A DNA stretch of 64,000 bases from JAICJC01 sp963709425 (GTDB lineage Bacteria > Actinomycetota > Thermoleophilia > Gaiellales > JAICJC01), in NCBI GenBank assembly GCA_963709425.1, contig CAVPWG010000005.1:682001-746000 (forward strand). The letters are read 5' to 3'. The position numbers and the translations under genes were made by a program. Below, one piece after another: positions 8,000 to 15,894 of this stretch. The notes below the pieces were generated by a model. The model saw nothing but the letters and a program-made list of their open reading frames with translations. It was not told the DNA's origin and searched no databases. Every line of letters starts with the position of its first letter. Position 1 is the first letter of the stretch.

Positions 8000-9014
8000 T
8001 GCACCGCTCGAACCGCTTCGCCTGACCGCCGCCGGCGGCGCGTCCGTCGATCTGGGCGCGCTCGCCGACGGCGCACCCGTCGTGCTCGCCCTGCTCGAGG
8101 CCGAGCCGGAGCCCGGCCCCCGACTCGACATGCTCCGCGAGTTGGGACGCCGCCTGCGCGGCTCCGGCGCGCAGCTCGTCGTCGTCACGCGGTCGGAGTC
8201 GGCCATCGCCATGACGCTCCAGGCTGAGGCGCTCGCCCTGTGCATGACCGACCCGGCGGCGAACGCGTTCGCAACGCTCGGCCTGGTCGAACGCGGCATC
8301 GGCCGCGTCCGTCGCCGCGGCGGACTGTTCGTCGTCGACGGCGGCGGCGTTCTCCGGTTCGCCTACGTCGCCCAGCGCGACCACGAATGGGTGCCCTGCA
8401 CCTTCGTGCTCGGACGCCTCCAGCGGCTCGGGATCGCCGCGGAGGGCGAGAGCGCCGACCCAGCTCCGGCCGACGCTTCATCCGCGCCGATCGACCTGGA
8501 CGACGACGTCGAGGACAGCGCGATCGAGATCCTCGCCGGCCGCGTCGGCGCCGAGATGGGCATGTCGGCGGAGGAGCTGAAGGATCTCGCCACCGCGGCC
8601 AAGTTCCGTGACCTGGGAATGACGACGGTGCCCGACGAGATCATCACGAAGCTCGGGCCGCTCACCGACGAGGAGTGGGCCGTCGTGCGCAGCCACCCGC
8701 AGCGGTCGGCCGAGATGCTCGGCGCCGGGGCGGCCTTCGACGTCGCCCGCGCGATCATCCGCGCCAACCACGAGCACCTCGACGGCAGCGGCTACCCCAA
8801 CGGGCTGGCGGGGGCAGAGATCCCGACTGGAGCCCGCATCCTGCTCGTCGTCGAGTCGTACGCCGCGATGACGGAGGACCGGCCGTATCGCAACCGGCTC
8901 GAGCCCGGTGCGGCGATCGAGCAGCTCGAGCAGCGCTCGGGCACCGTCTACGACCCCGAGGCCGTCGCGGCCCTCGCGCGCGTCCTCCGCGGCCGCTCCC
9001 GCGCCGCGGCCTGA
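7986..9014 (+). CDS. Thioredoxin-fold plus degenerate HD-GYP protein
   Basis: A 342-residue two-domain protein. Residues 1-150 look like a peroxiredoxin/AhpC fold (VDLGALADGAPVVLALLEAE, LRELGRRLRGSGAQLVVVTRSE, GGLFVVDGGGVLRFAYVAQRDHEW) but lack the catalytic Cys. Residues 175-330 match an HD-GYP domain (VPDEIITKLGPLTDEEWAVVRSHP, HEHLDGSGYP, GARILLVVESYAAMTEDRPYR). The HD pair is replaced by RD in KFRDLGM, the HHE motif reads NHE, and the late DxxDA is ESYAA. Several metal ligands are thus gone and c-di-GMP hydrolysis is unlikely. It could bind nucleotide or protein instead. It overlaps the DivIVA-like gene, hinting at a division or envelope role. Confidence 0.8.
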   Translation: MPQLDAPLEPLRLTAAGGASVDLGALADGAPVVLALLEAEPEPGPRLDMLRELGRRLRGSGAQLVVVTRSESAIAMTLQAEALALCMTDPAANAFATLGLVERGIGRVRRRGGLFVVDGGGVLRFAYVAQRDHEWVPCTFVLGRLQRLGIAAEGESADPAPADASSAPIDLDDDVEDSAIEILAGRVGAEMGMSAEELKDLATAAKFRDLGMTTVPDEIITKLGPLTDEEWAVVRSHPQRSAEMLGAGAAFDVARAIIRANHEHLDGSGYPNGLAGAEIPTGARILLVVESYAAMTEDRPYRNRLEPGAAIEQLEQRSGTVYDPEAVAALARVLRGRSRAAA

Positions 9015-9020
9015 CCCCGA

Positions 9021-9038
9021 CGGCATCCTAGGATGCCG
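9021..9038 (+). promoter_or_regulatory. Perfect 18-bp palindrome overlapping the EamA -10 box
   Basis: CGGCATCCTAGGATGCCG is its own reverse complement. It contains TAGGAT at 9029-9034, which lies six bases before the EamA ATG and would serve as -10 box of a leaderless message. A repressor bound here would block transcription; alternatively the upstream gene reads through and the palindrome is a hairpin. The gap after the HD-GYP gene is only 26 bases. Confidence 0.45.
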
Positions 9039-9040
9039 CG

Positions 9041-9871
9041 ATGGGTCTCGTGTTCGGGCTCACGTCGAGCCTGGTCTGGGGTACGGCCGACTTCCTCGGC
9101 GGCGTCTACACCCGCCGCCTGACGCTGGCCTCCGTCACCGTCGGCTCGCAGATCGCGGGACTGGCGGTGCTCCTCGTGATCGTGGTCCTCATCGGCGGTG
9201 TCGAGGGGAGGGCGACCGGGATCGGGCTCGCGGCCGGCGCCTGCGGCGCGATCGGCCTTGCGGCGTTCTACCAGGCGCTCGCCACGGGCACGATCAGCAT
9301 CGTCTCGCCCGTGAGCGCGTGCGGCGCGCTCGTCCCGGTGGGGCTCGCTCTTGCGACCGGAGAGCGCCCCGGCTCCCTCGCGCTGACAGGCTCGGCGGTC
9401 GCGCTCGCGGGCGCGGTGCTGGCCTCGGTGCACGAGATCCGAGGCGACCATCCCGCCGCGCGCAGCTCGATCGGCCTCGCGATCCTCGCGGCCCTCGGGA
9501 TCGGCGGGTTCCTGTGGTTCATCGGCCGCGCCGCGGACGGCGGGCACACGCTCTCCGCGCTCCTCGGCGCACGGGTGGGATCGCTGACCCTGCTCGGCAT
9601 CGGCGTGGCCGTCACCCGGAGCTCGATCGCGATTCCGCGTCCGGAGATCCCGGCCGTCGCGCTCATCGGCGTGCTCGACACGGTCGCCAACGGGCTCTTC
9701 GCGATCGCAACACAACACGGCTACATCGCGGTCGTCTCCGTGCTCGGCTCCGAGTACCCCGTCGCGACGGTGATCCTGGCCCACGTCTTCCTCGGCGAGC
9801 GGATCACGCGGCCGCAGTTCTTCGGGGTCGGGCTGGCCCTGGTGGGCATCGGCATGGTCGCGGCCGCGTAG
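9041..9871 (+). CDS. EamA/DMT family transporter
   Basis: A 276-residue membrane protein with about ten hydrophobic helices in two repeats, as in drug/metabolite (EamA) transporters. The first repeat begins LVFGLTSSLVWGTADFLGGVY and the second starts around residue 145 (SSIGLAILAALGIGGFLWFI). The end of the second repeat, SEYPVATVILAHVFLGERIT, is the usual EamA signature. Substrate cannot be told: amino acids, small metabolites or drugs are all known for the family. The gene starts right after an 18-bp palindrome that may regulate it, and ends 38 bases before the convergent tRNA-Phe. Confidence 0.88.
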   Translation: MGLVFGLTSSLVWGTADFLGGVYTRRLTLASVTVGSQIAGLAVLLVIVVLIGGVEGRATGIGLAAGACGAIGLAAFYQALATGTISIVSPVSACGALVPVGLALATGERPGSLALTGSAVALAGAVLASVHEIRGDHPAARSSIGLAILAALGIGGFLWFIGRAADGGHTLSALLGARVGSLTLLGIGVAVTRSSIAIPRPEIPAVALIGVLDTVANGLFAIATQHGYIAVVSVLGSEYPVATVILAHVFLGERITRPQFFGVGLALVGIGMVAAA

Positions 9872-9909
9872 GCGAGCCAACCTCGGAAGGAGCGTCCCGC
9901 GGTGTCGGA

Positions 9910-9982
9910 TGGCGAGGGCCGGGATCGAACCAGCGACACCGCGATTTTCAGTCGCGTGCTCTACCAACTGAGCTACCTCGCC
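9910..9982 (-). tRNA. tRNA-Phe (GAA)
   Basis: A full cloverleaf of 73 nt reads GGCGAGG at the 5' acceptor arm, pairing with CCTCGCC at the 3' end. The D arm is GCTC...GAGC, the anticodon arm CGCGA...TCGCG with loop CTGAAAA (anticodon GAA), and the T arm GCTGG TTCGATC CCGGC. The discriminator is A and CCA is not encoded. Confidence 0.97.
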
Positions 9983-9991
9983 GCGGCCGGG

Positions 9992-9997
9992 ATTCTA
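9992..9997 (-). promoter_or_regulatory. Probable -10 box of tRNA-Phe
   Basis: TAGAAT on the minus strand, nine bases before the mature tRNA 5' end. It lies just after the terminator of the upstream haem operon. Confidence 0.5.
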
Positions 9998-10006
9998 TCG
10001 GCGCCG

Positions 10007-10054
10007 AAAAGGAACGGCCTCCGGGACGGTGCTACCGCTCCTCGGAGGCCGTTC
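10007..10054 (-). terminator. Rho-independent terminator of the moa-ccm-hem operon
   Basis: A perfect 12-bp inverted repeat, GAACGGCCTCCG at 10012-10023 against CGGAGGCCGTTC at 10043-10054, with a 19-base loop. Read on the minus strand the stem is followed by CTTTT. It lies 36 bases past the stop of the SAM hydrolase gene. Confidence 0.8.
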
Positions 10055-10090
10055 GACTACGCCGGATTCCACCACACCGGAGACCCGAGG

Positions 10091-10921
10091 TCAAGAAATC
10101 CGCCCGTGCCGGCTCGGGGAGAACTCCACGCCGATCTGGTCGCCGGCCCCGGTGGCCGTCAGCTCGGCCGCGCTGCCCCGGTTCACGGCGACCGAGAGGA
10201 GCCCCGAGGAGTCCGTGTACAGCACCAGCTCGCCGGCGTCCACATCGGCAAAGGTCTCGGCGCAGCGCACGTAGTAGCGGTCGTCCGGCGTCAGGACCTC
10301 GGCGAGCCGGCCGGGCTCGAAGAGGCCGTCGAGCTCCGAGGCGAACACCGCCAGCTGGATGTTGCCGAACCGGTCGACGTGCTGCACCGCAGCCTTGAGC
10401 AGCGAGCCGTCGATCTGGTGATCGATGCCGACGCGGCGGACGAGGTCGGCCGGGTCGAGCGCCGGGCCGAGGTTGGCGATCGGCATGCCGGCGGCCAGGT
10501 GGCCGGTCGCAGGCGAAAAGATGTCGCGGGCATGGAACGTGCGCGAGACCGGGTGCACCATCACGTCGGGGTTCGAGATCTCGTGCGCCGCGACGATGCC
10601 GCCGCACGCCTCGGCCGCCGGGATCAGAAGGCCGTTGTCGGGGCCGACGAACAGGCGGCCGTCGCCGCTCCTGAGCGCGATCGCATGACGCCCCGACCCG
10701 ACTCCGGGATCGACCACCGCTAGGTGTACGCCGACCGGCAGGTACGGGATCGCCCCGGCGAGGACGCGGGCGCCGTGCACGATGGCCTGTGCCCGGATGC
10801 CGTGGGTGAGGTGCACGACCTGGGCCTCCGGGCAGGCGCGCAGGATGACGCCGTGGCAGACGCCGACGAAATCGTCCGTCGTGCCGAAATCGGAGAGGAA
10901 CGTGACGACGGGAGGGCTCAT
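10091..10921 (-). CDS. SAM hydrolase / SAM hydroxide adenosyltransferase (DUF62)
   Basis: A 276-residue member of the SAM hydrolase family related to chlorinase and fluorinase, formerly DUF62. Known members split S-adenosylmethionine into adenosine and methionine using water. Family marks are FLSDFGTTDDFVGVCHGV at the N-terminus, VVDPGVGSGRHAIA, FVGPDNGLL, TFHARDIFSPATGHLA and VDRFGNIQL in the C-terminal beta domain. The ATG overlaps the stop of the upstream methyltransferase (ATGA). As the last gene of the haem operon, it follows two SAM-dependent methyltransferases, so a role in SAM balance is an inference. A strong terminator follows. Confidence 0.9.
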   Translation of the reverse strand: MSPPVVTFLSDFGTTDDFVGVCHGVILRACPEAQVVHLTHGIRAQAIVHGARVLAGAIPYLPVGVHLAVVDPGVGSGRHAIALRSGDGRLFVGPDNGLLIPAAEACGGIVAAHEISNPDVMVHPVSRTFHARDIFSPATGHLAAGMPIANLGPALDPADLVRRVGIDHQIDGSLLKAAVQHVDRFGNIQLAVFASELDGLFEPGRLAEVLTPDDRYYVRCAETFADVDAGELVLYTDSSGLLSVAVNRGSAAELTATGAGDQIGVEFSPSRHGRIS

Positions 10922-11595
10922 GGCTTGGAGGCCGCGAAGGCGAGGATCCCGGGCGGGTCGCCGTGCACCTCCTCGACCCGGTCGAGGGAGAGTCCGGCCG
11001 CGGACACGTGGTTCAGCAGGTCGGCCAGCGGGAGGTGGCGGGCGCCGGCCAGCCGCCGCACGCCGTCGCCGAACCCCGGGGCGTCGAAGTGGAGCCGCCT
11101 GTCCCAGTAGCCGGGAGGCACGACCACGCCGTCGCCGGTCGGATGCGCGTAGGGGCCGACGAAGCACGGGTGCGTCCCCGCGTAGACGAGCCTCCCTCCA
11201 CGGGCGAGCACGCGGGCGCATTCGCGGAAGGCGGCCTCCGGATCGTCGACGTCGGTGTGGGTGAAGGTCGAGACGACCGCGTCGAAGGCGCCGCCGGCGA
11301 AGGGCAGGGAGGCGGCGTCGGCCTGGACGAGGGCGTCTGCGCGCTCGCCGGCGCGCAGCTCGGCGATCCGGAGCTGGTCGGCGGAGAGGTCGGTACCGGT
11401 GACGATCCATCCGGCATCGGCAAGCTCGACGACCAGCCGCCCGCCGCCGCAGCCGACGTCGAGGCACCGACCCGGCCCCGGGCCGAGCAGGCGCAGCGCC
11501 GCGGCGATGGCCTCCGCCGTGAAGCTCGCCACCGCCGGGCGCTCCGACCAGGTGTCGTACCAGTCGGCCAGACCGTCGTAGCGCGCCGGGCTCAC
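10918..11595 (-). CDS. Class I SAM-dependent methyltransferase
   Basis: A 225-residue Rossmann methyltransferase. Motif I is CLDVGCGGGRLVVELAD, the acidic ribose-binding residue is in VTGTDLSADQL, motif II/III is VQADAASLPFAGGAFDAVVS, and a UbiE-like RECARVLARGGRLVYAG follows. Methyltransferases of this shape act on small molecules, often quinones or porphyrin-related compounds, but the acceptor cannot be read from the sequence. A GTG start overlaps the stop of cobA/hemD (GTGA), and the end overlaps the SAM hydrolase gene by four bases, so it belongs to the haem operon. Confidence 0.85.
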   Translation of the reverse strand: MSPARYDGLADWYDTWSERPAVASFTAEAIAAALRLLGPGPGRCLDVGCGGGRLVVELADAGWIVTGTDLSADQLRIAELRAGERADALVQADAASLPFAGGAFDAVVSTFTHTDVDDPEAAFRECARVLARGGRLVYAGTHPCFVGPYAHPTGDGVVVPPGYWDRRLHFDAPGFGDGVRRLAGARHLPLADLLNHVSAAGLSLDRVEEVHGDPPGILAFAASKP

Positions 11596-13037
11596 GATCT
11601 CAGGACTCTACCGGCGGCCGCCACCACCGCCTCGACGAGACCGGGCACGTCGTGCGGGTCGGCCTCCGCGACAGGCTCGATCCCGGCGTCCCGCAGGCTC
11701 GCGCTCGTGACGGGGCCGATGGACACGGCCCGGAGGCCGGAGATGTCCCGCCCGTCCATGGCGCGAGCCAGGTTGGCGACGGTCGAGGACGACGCGAACG
11801 TGACGATGTCGGCGGCGAGCACGGCGTCCGGATCGACCGGCTCGGGCGCCGATCGGTAGGTGTGCAGGACAGTCACGTCGGCCCCCCGGGCCGAGAGCCC
11901 GTCGGGCACCACGTCGCGCGCTCCCTCGGCTGTGGCCACGAGGCACCGTCTGCCGCCGACATCGCCGAGCTCCTCGAGGAGGGCTTCGCCGACCGCGCGC
12001 GCCGGAACCACGTCGGCGACGATGCCGTGCGCCTGGAGCGCATCGGCCGTCGCGCTTCCGATCGCCGCGATGGTGACGCCGGCGAGCCCGCGGACATCGG
12101 CCGGGAGGATGCGCTCGACGCCGTTGGCGCTCGTCAGCACGAGCACGTCGAACGCGGAGAGGTCGGGCGGATCGAACGGGAGCGGCTCGATCCGGATCGC
12201 AGGCGCCTCGATCACCGCGGCGCCGAGCTCCTCGAGGCGGGCCCGCAGACCGCTGGCCTGGGCGCGGGCCCGCGTGACGACCACGCACAGGCCGTGGAGC
12301 GGCCGCCGCTCGAACCAGGCCAGATGCTCGCGCAGGAGGGCGACCTCGCCGACGACGGTGATGGCGGGCGCGGGCAGCTCCGCGGCGGCGTCGGCGATTC
12401 GTGCCAGCGGCGCGGTCACGGTGCGCTGGTCGGGGCGGGTGCCGTGCGAGATGACAGCCGCCGGCGTGTCGGCGCGCATGCCGTGGGCGATCAGCCGGCG
12501 GGCGTTCTCCTCGAGGGCGCCGACTCCCATCAGGAAGACGAGCGTGCCCGGCGTGGCGGCCAGGGACGCCCAGTCGATGGCGCTCTCGGGTCGAGTCGGG
12601 TCCTCGTGCCCGGTGACGAACGTGACCTGCGCCGCGGTGCCGCGCTGGGTCACGGGGATGCCGGCATACGCCGGGACCGCGTGGGCGGAGCTCACGCCGG
12701 GGACGATCTCGAAGGCGATCCCGGCCCCTTCGAGCGCCAGCGCCTCCTCGCCGCCGCGTCCGAACACGAACGGGTCGCCGCCCTTCAGGCGAACGACGGT
12801 CTCGAGCCGGCCGCCGAGGTCGACGAGCAGCGCGTTCAGGCGCTCCTGCGTCATCGCGTGCTCCCCCGGCCGCTTGCCGGCGTAGACCTTCTCGGCCGAC
12901 GCGGGTGCGAGCGCGACGATGCGCGGGTCGGCGAGACGGTCGTAGACGATCGCGTCGCAGCGCTCGACCATCTCCCTGCCGCGGACCGTCAGGAGCCCCG
13001 GGTCGCCCGGCCCCGCGCCGACGAGGTAGACGGTCAC
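11592..13037 (-). CDS. cobA/hemD: Uroporphyrinogen-III C-methyltransferase / synthase fusion
   Basis: A 481-residue fusion. Residues 1-245 are SUMT (CobA/SirA type), methylating uroporphyrinogen III at C2 and C7: VYLVGAGPGDPGLLT, RLKGGDPFVFGRGGEEA, EIVPGVSSAHAVPAYAGIPVT and FLMGVG. Residues 250-481 are uroporphyrinogen-III synthase (HemD), which closes the tetrapyrrole ring; it is poorly conserved as usual but shows VVTRARAQASGL, LVLTSANGVERIL and VTFASSSTVANLARAM. This fusion occurs in actinobacteria and firmicutes. The GTG start overlaps hemC (GTGA). It supplies both haem and the sirohaem/cobalamin branch. Confidence 0.95.
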   Translation of the reverse strand: MTVYLVGAGPGDPGLLTVRGREMVERCDAIVYDRLADPRIVALAPASAEKVYAGKRPGEHAMTQERLNALLVDLGGRLETVVRLKGGDPFVFGRGGEEALALEGAGIAFEIVPGVSSAHAVPAYAGIPVTQRGTAAQVTFVTGHEDPTRPESAIDWASLAATPGTLVFLMGVGALEENARRLIAHGMRADTPAAVISHGTRPDQRTVTAPLARIADAAAELPAPAITVVGEVALLREHLAWFERRPLHGLCVVVTRARAQASGLRARLEELGAAVIEAPAIRIEPLPFDPPDLSAFDVLVLTSANGVERILPADVRGLAGVTIAAIGSATADALQAHGIVADVVPARAVGEALLEELGDVGGRRCLVATAEGARDVVPDGLSARGADVTVLHTYRSAPEPVDPDAVLAADIVTFASSSTVANLARAMDGRDISGLRAVSIGPVTSASLRDAGIEPVAEADPHDVPGLVEAVVAAAGRVLRS

Positions 13038-13792
13038 GCCGCCGTCCAGTGCTGGAGCCTGAGCTCCCCGTCCTCATGCCACGCGTGCGCGGCGACGGCC
13101 GCGGTGCAGCCGCCGCCGAGCCGGCGGACGCAATCGCGCTCGACCTCGACCGCGGCGCGGCTGGGAGCGTGGTCGAGGGCGGCGACGAGCTCCTCCTCGC
13201 CCGCTCTCACCTGGACCGCGATCGCCCCCTGCCCGGCCTCGGGCACGAACTCGCGCGGATCGAGCAGGAACGCGATCCGGCCGCCCAGCCCAAGCCGCTC
13301 GAGCCCCGCCGCGGCCAGGATGATCGCGTCGGCATCGCCGGCGTCGAGCTTGGCGAGCCGGGTGTCGACGTTGCCACGGAGCGGCACCACCCGGAGTTCC
13401 GGGCGCAGCTCTGCCAGGAGGCCCGCCCGGCGCGCCGACGACGTGCCCACCCGCGCTCCCGCGGGGATCCCCGAGAGCGACCCGTAGCCGCCGCACACGG
13501 CGTCGCGAGGGTCGGCCCGCTCGAGGATCGCCCCGAGCACGAGCCCGTCGGGCATGTCGCCGGTCAGGTCCTTGGCGCTGTGCACGGCCGCGTCCACGTC
13601 GCCGTCCAGAAGCGCACGCTCGATGTCCCTCGTGAAGACGCCCCGACCGGTGCCGATCTCGGCGAAGGCCCTCGCGGCGTCGCGGTCGCCCTGGGTCGTG
13701 ATGGGGACGAGCTCGGCGCCGCCGAGCTGGTCGGCCACGATCCGGGCCTGCACCGTCGCCAGCCGGCTGCGGCGCGTCCCGAGCCGGATCAT
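13034..13792 (-). CDS. hemC: Hydroxymethylbilane synthase (porphobilinogen deaminase)
   Basis: A 252-residue enzyme joining four porphobilinogens into hydroxymethylbilane. Conserved segments are IRLGTRRSRLATVQA, FTRDIERALLDGDVDAAVHSAKDL, RAGLLAELRPELRVVPLRGNVDTRL, and the C-terminal RRLGGGCTAAVAAHA with the Cys that carries the dipyrromethane cofactor. It is shorter than the usual 300 or so residues because the C-terminal domain ends soon after the cofactor site. Its ATG overlaps the hemA stop (ATGA). Confidence 0.95.
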   Translation of the reverse strand: MIRLGTRRSRLATVQARIVADQLGGAELVPITTQGDRDAARAFAEIGTGRGVFTRDIERALLDGDVDAAVHSAKDLTGDMPDGLVLGAILERADPRDAVCGGYGSLSGIPAGARVGTSSARRAGLLAELRPELRVVPLRGNVDTRLAKLDAGDADAIILAAAGLERLGLGGRIAFLLDPREFVPEAGQGAIAVQVRAGEEELVAALDHAPSRAAVEVERDCVRRLGGGCTAAVAAHAWHEDGELRLQHWTAA

Positions 13793-15045
13793 TCGACGGC
13801 GGCCAGCCCGAAGAGGTCGGTGACGGCCTCGGCGTACGGGGCCGAGCCGTCCTCGGCCGCGAGCTGCTTCAGGCGAACGGTGGGCCGGTGAAGGAGCTTG
13901 TTCAGGATTCCGCGAGTCACGACGTCGAGCCGCTCACGCTCGGCCTCGGAGAGGTCGCCGAGGCGCGCCCGCTCGAGCTCCGAGACTCGGATGCGCTCGG
14001 CGTGGGCCCGCAACGAGGTGATGGCCGGGACGACCTCGAGGGCCGCCATCCACTCGCGGAAGCCCGCGGCCTGGGCGGCGACGATCTGCCTGGCGTGGTC
14101 GGCCTCGCCGTGGCGCAGCGAGATGGTGCGCTCGACGACCGCCTCGAGGTCGTCGATCGTGTGCAGCGAGACCCCGTCGACGGCGGCGACGGCGGGGTCG
14201 ATGTCGCGCGGGACGGCGAGGTCGATCAGCACGCGCCGGCCCGCGGGGACGTCGCCCGGTGCGATGAGCGGCTCCCGCGAGGATGTCGAGGCGACGACGA
14301 CGTCCGCCGCCGCGATCGCGGCGCGCAGGTCGGCGAAGTCGACCGCTCTGCCGCCGAAGCGGGAGGCCAGCGCTGCAGCCCTGGAGGCGTCGCGGTTGGC
14401 GACCGCGATCGACCCCACGCCGCGCGCGGCGAGGTTGGCGGCGACAAGCTCGGCCACCCTGCCCGCACCCACGACCAGCACGTGCGCGCTCGGGAGCGCA
14501 TCGCCGAGCTTGTCGGCGGCGAGCTCCGCGGCGACGGAGGCCGGCGAGGCTCCGCCCTCGCCGATCGCCGTCTCGTGGCGAACCCGCTTCCCCGCCTCCA
14601 ACGCCTGGTGGAAGAGCCGGTTCGTGACGGGGCCGGTCGTGTCCCATTCGTATGCCGATTCGTAGGCCTCGCGGATCTGCGCCAGGATCTGCGCCTCGCC
14701 CGGCACCATCGAGTCGAGGCCGCCGGCAACCCCGAAGAGGTGGCGTGCGGCCTGCTCGCCGTGGTGCACGTAGAGCATGGGCTCGAGCCGGTCGGCCGCG
14801 TGGCCGGAGAGATTGCCCAGACTGCCGACGGCCGCCTGGCGCATGGCGGCGGCGTCGGCTCCGACCATGTAGAGCTCGCACCGGTTGCAGGTCGAGAGGC
14901 CAACCGCCTCGGCCACGTCGGACGAGCCGGTCAGCACCTCGAGGAGCTCGCGGCCGTGGTCGTGGGCCGCCAGCCGCTCCCGGACCGCGACCGGGGCGCG
15001 CGTGTGGTTCGTGCCGACGAGGACGAGCTGGGCGGTGCTAGCCAT
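13789..15045 (-). CDS. hemA: Glutamyl-tRNA reductase
   Basis: A 418-residue NADPH-dependent reductase, first enzyme of the C5 route to 5-aminolevulinate. It has the catalytic Cys in GLSTCNRCELY, the substrate segment GLDSMVPGEAQILAQI, the nucleotide-binding VLVVGAGRVAELVA, SREPLIAPGDVP, DLAVPRDIDPAVA and the dimerisation helix with KLLHRPTVRLKQL. The ATG was taken at ASTAQLVLVGTNHTRAP, since the codons before it are not family-like. It overlaps the ccmD-like gene. No hemL or hemB is in the window. Confidence 0.95.
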   Translation of the reverse strand: MASTAQLVLVGTNHTRAPVAVRERLAAHDHGRELLEVLTGSSDVAEAVGLSTCNRCELYMVGADAAAMRQAAVGSLGNLSGHAADRLEPMLYVHHGEQAARHLFGVAGGLDSMVPGEAQILAQIREAYESAYEWDTTGPVTNRLFHQALEAGKRVRHETAIGEGGASPASVAAELAADKLGDALPSAHVLVVGAGRVAELVAANLAARGVGSIAVANRDASRAAALASRFGGRAVDFADLRAAIAAADVVVASTSSREPLIAPGDVPAGRRVLIDLAVPRDIDPAVAAVDGVSLHTIDDLEAVVERTISLRHGEADHARQIVAAQAAGFREWMAALEVVPAITSLRAHAERIRVSELERARLGDLSEAERERLDVVTRGILNKLLHRPTVRLKQLAAEDGSAPYAEAVTDLFGLAAVE

Positions 15046-15199
15046 CCCCGCCCCGAGCCTCGAGCATCCCGGCGATCTCTTCGAGCTGTCGCTCGAGCCG
15101 GCCGAGCTTCGCATTCAGGATGACGACGTAGGCCAGCGTGGCGACCCACGCGATGCCGTAGACCGCAGCGACCGACCTGACGGCCGACTCGTCGATCAT
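15038..15199 (-). CDS. ccmD: CcmD-like small membrane protein, 53 aa
   Basis: A 53-residue protein with one membrane helix (about residues 8-30, VAAVYGIAWVATLAYVVIL) followed by a short charged coil (NAKLGRLERQLEEIAGML). Size, topology and its place directly after ccmC match CcmD, which tethers haem to CcmE/CcmC in cytochrome c maturation system I. Sequence conservation of CcmD is low, so position carries most of the weight. Its ATG overlaps the ccmC stop (ATGA) and its end overlaps the start of hemA by eight bases. Confidence 0.75.
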   Translation of the reverse strand: MIDESAVRSVAAVYGIAWVATLAYVVILNAKLGRLERQLEEIAGMLEARGGDG

Positions 15200-15894
15200 G
15201 CCGCCCCCTGCGCCAGCCGGCGGAGGCGGGCGAGCCGCTCGTCGACGCGCTTGCCCCGCATCTCGACCAGGTACATCGATACGGCCAGGCTCAGCATCGC
15301 GGCCAGTGCGACGAGGAAGGTGAAGAACATGCTGCCGTCCATGTTGACGCCGTTCGAGCGAAAGACGATCGGGTGGAGCGCGTCCTGGGCGATGCGCACC
15401 GCGAGCACCGAGAGCGGGATGAGGCCGACGCCGAGGAGCGCGTAGACGGCCGAGTACCGCGACCGGCGGGCGCCCGGCTCCACGGAGAAGCGCAGCATGA
15501 AGTACGCGCAGTAGAACAGGAAGATGATCAGGAACGTGTTGAGCTCGCGGCTCCCCCAGTCCCACCACGTCCCCCACGAGATGTGCGCCCAGATCGACCC
15601 GGTGATGAGGGTGAGCGAGCCGAAGATGACACCGAGGTGCATCGGCACGTAGCTCTGGAGGTCGAGCTCCTCGCGCCCCGTCCAGAGATAGCGGGCGGCG
15701 TTCACGGCCCCCCACGCAAAGAGGGTGTAGGTCGTGAGGGCGATCGGCACGTGGAAGTAGAAGATCCGCTGCGAGTAGCCCTGATCCACGTCGCTGGGCA
15801 CGTAGAAGAAGATCAGCGCGACAGCGGTGGGCATGAGGACCGCAGCGATCAGCGTGGCGGCGGTTGCCCGGTCGAGGCGGGCGGTGTGTGCCAT
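15196..15894 (-). CDS. ccmC: Haem exporter/handling protein CcmC (CcsA type)
   Basis: A 232-residue membrane protein with six helices. The tryptophan-rich haem-handling motif WGTWWDWGSRELN is present, together with conserved His in FYFHVPIA and HLGVIFG. CcmC presents haem for cytochrome c assembly. The ATG is one base into the ccmB stop (TGATG). The neighbours ccmA, ccmB and ccmD support system I assignment, though ccmE, ccmF and ccmH are not in the window. Confidence 0.93.
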   Translation of the reverse strand: MAHTARLDRATAATLIAAVLMPTAVALIFFYVPSDVDQGYSQRIFYFHVPIALTTYTLFAWGAVNAARYLWTGREELDLQSYVPMHLGVIFGSLTLITGSIWAHISWGTWWDWGSRELNTFLIIFLFYCAYFMLRFSVEPGARRSRYSAVYALLGVGLIPLSVLAVRIAQDALHPIVFRSNGVNMDGSMFFTFLVALAAMLSLAVSMYLVEMRGKRVDERLARLRRLAQGAA

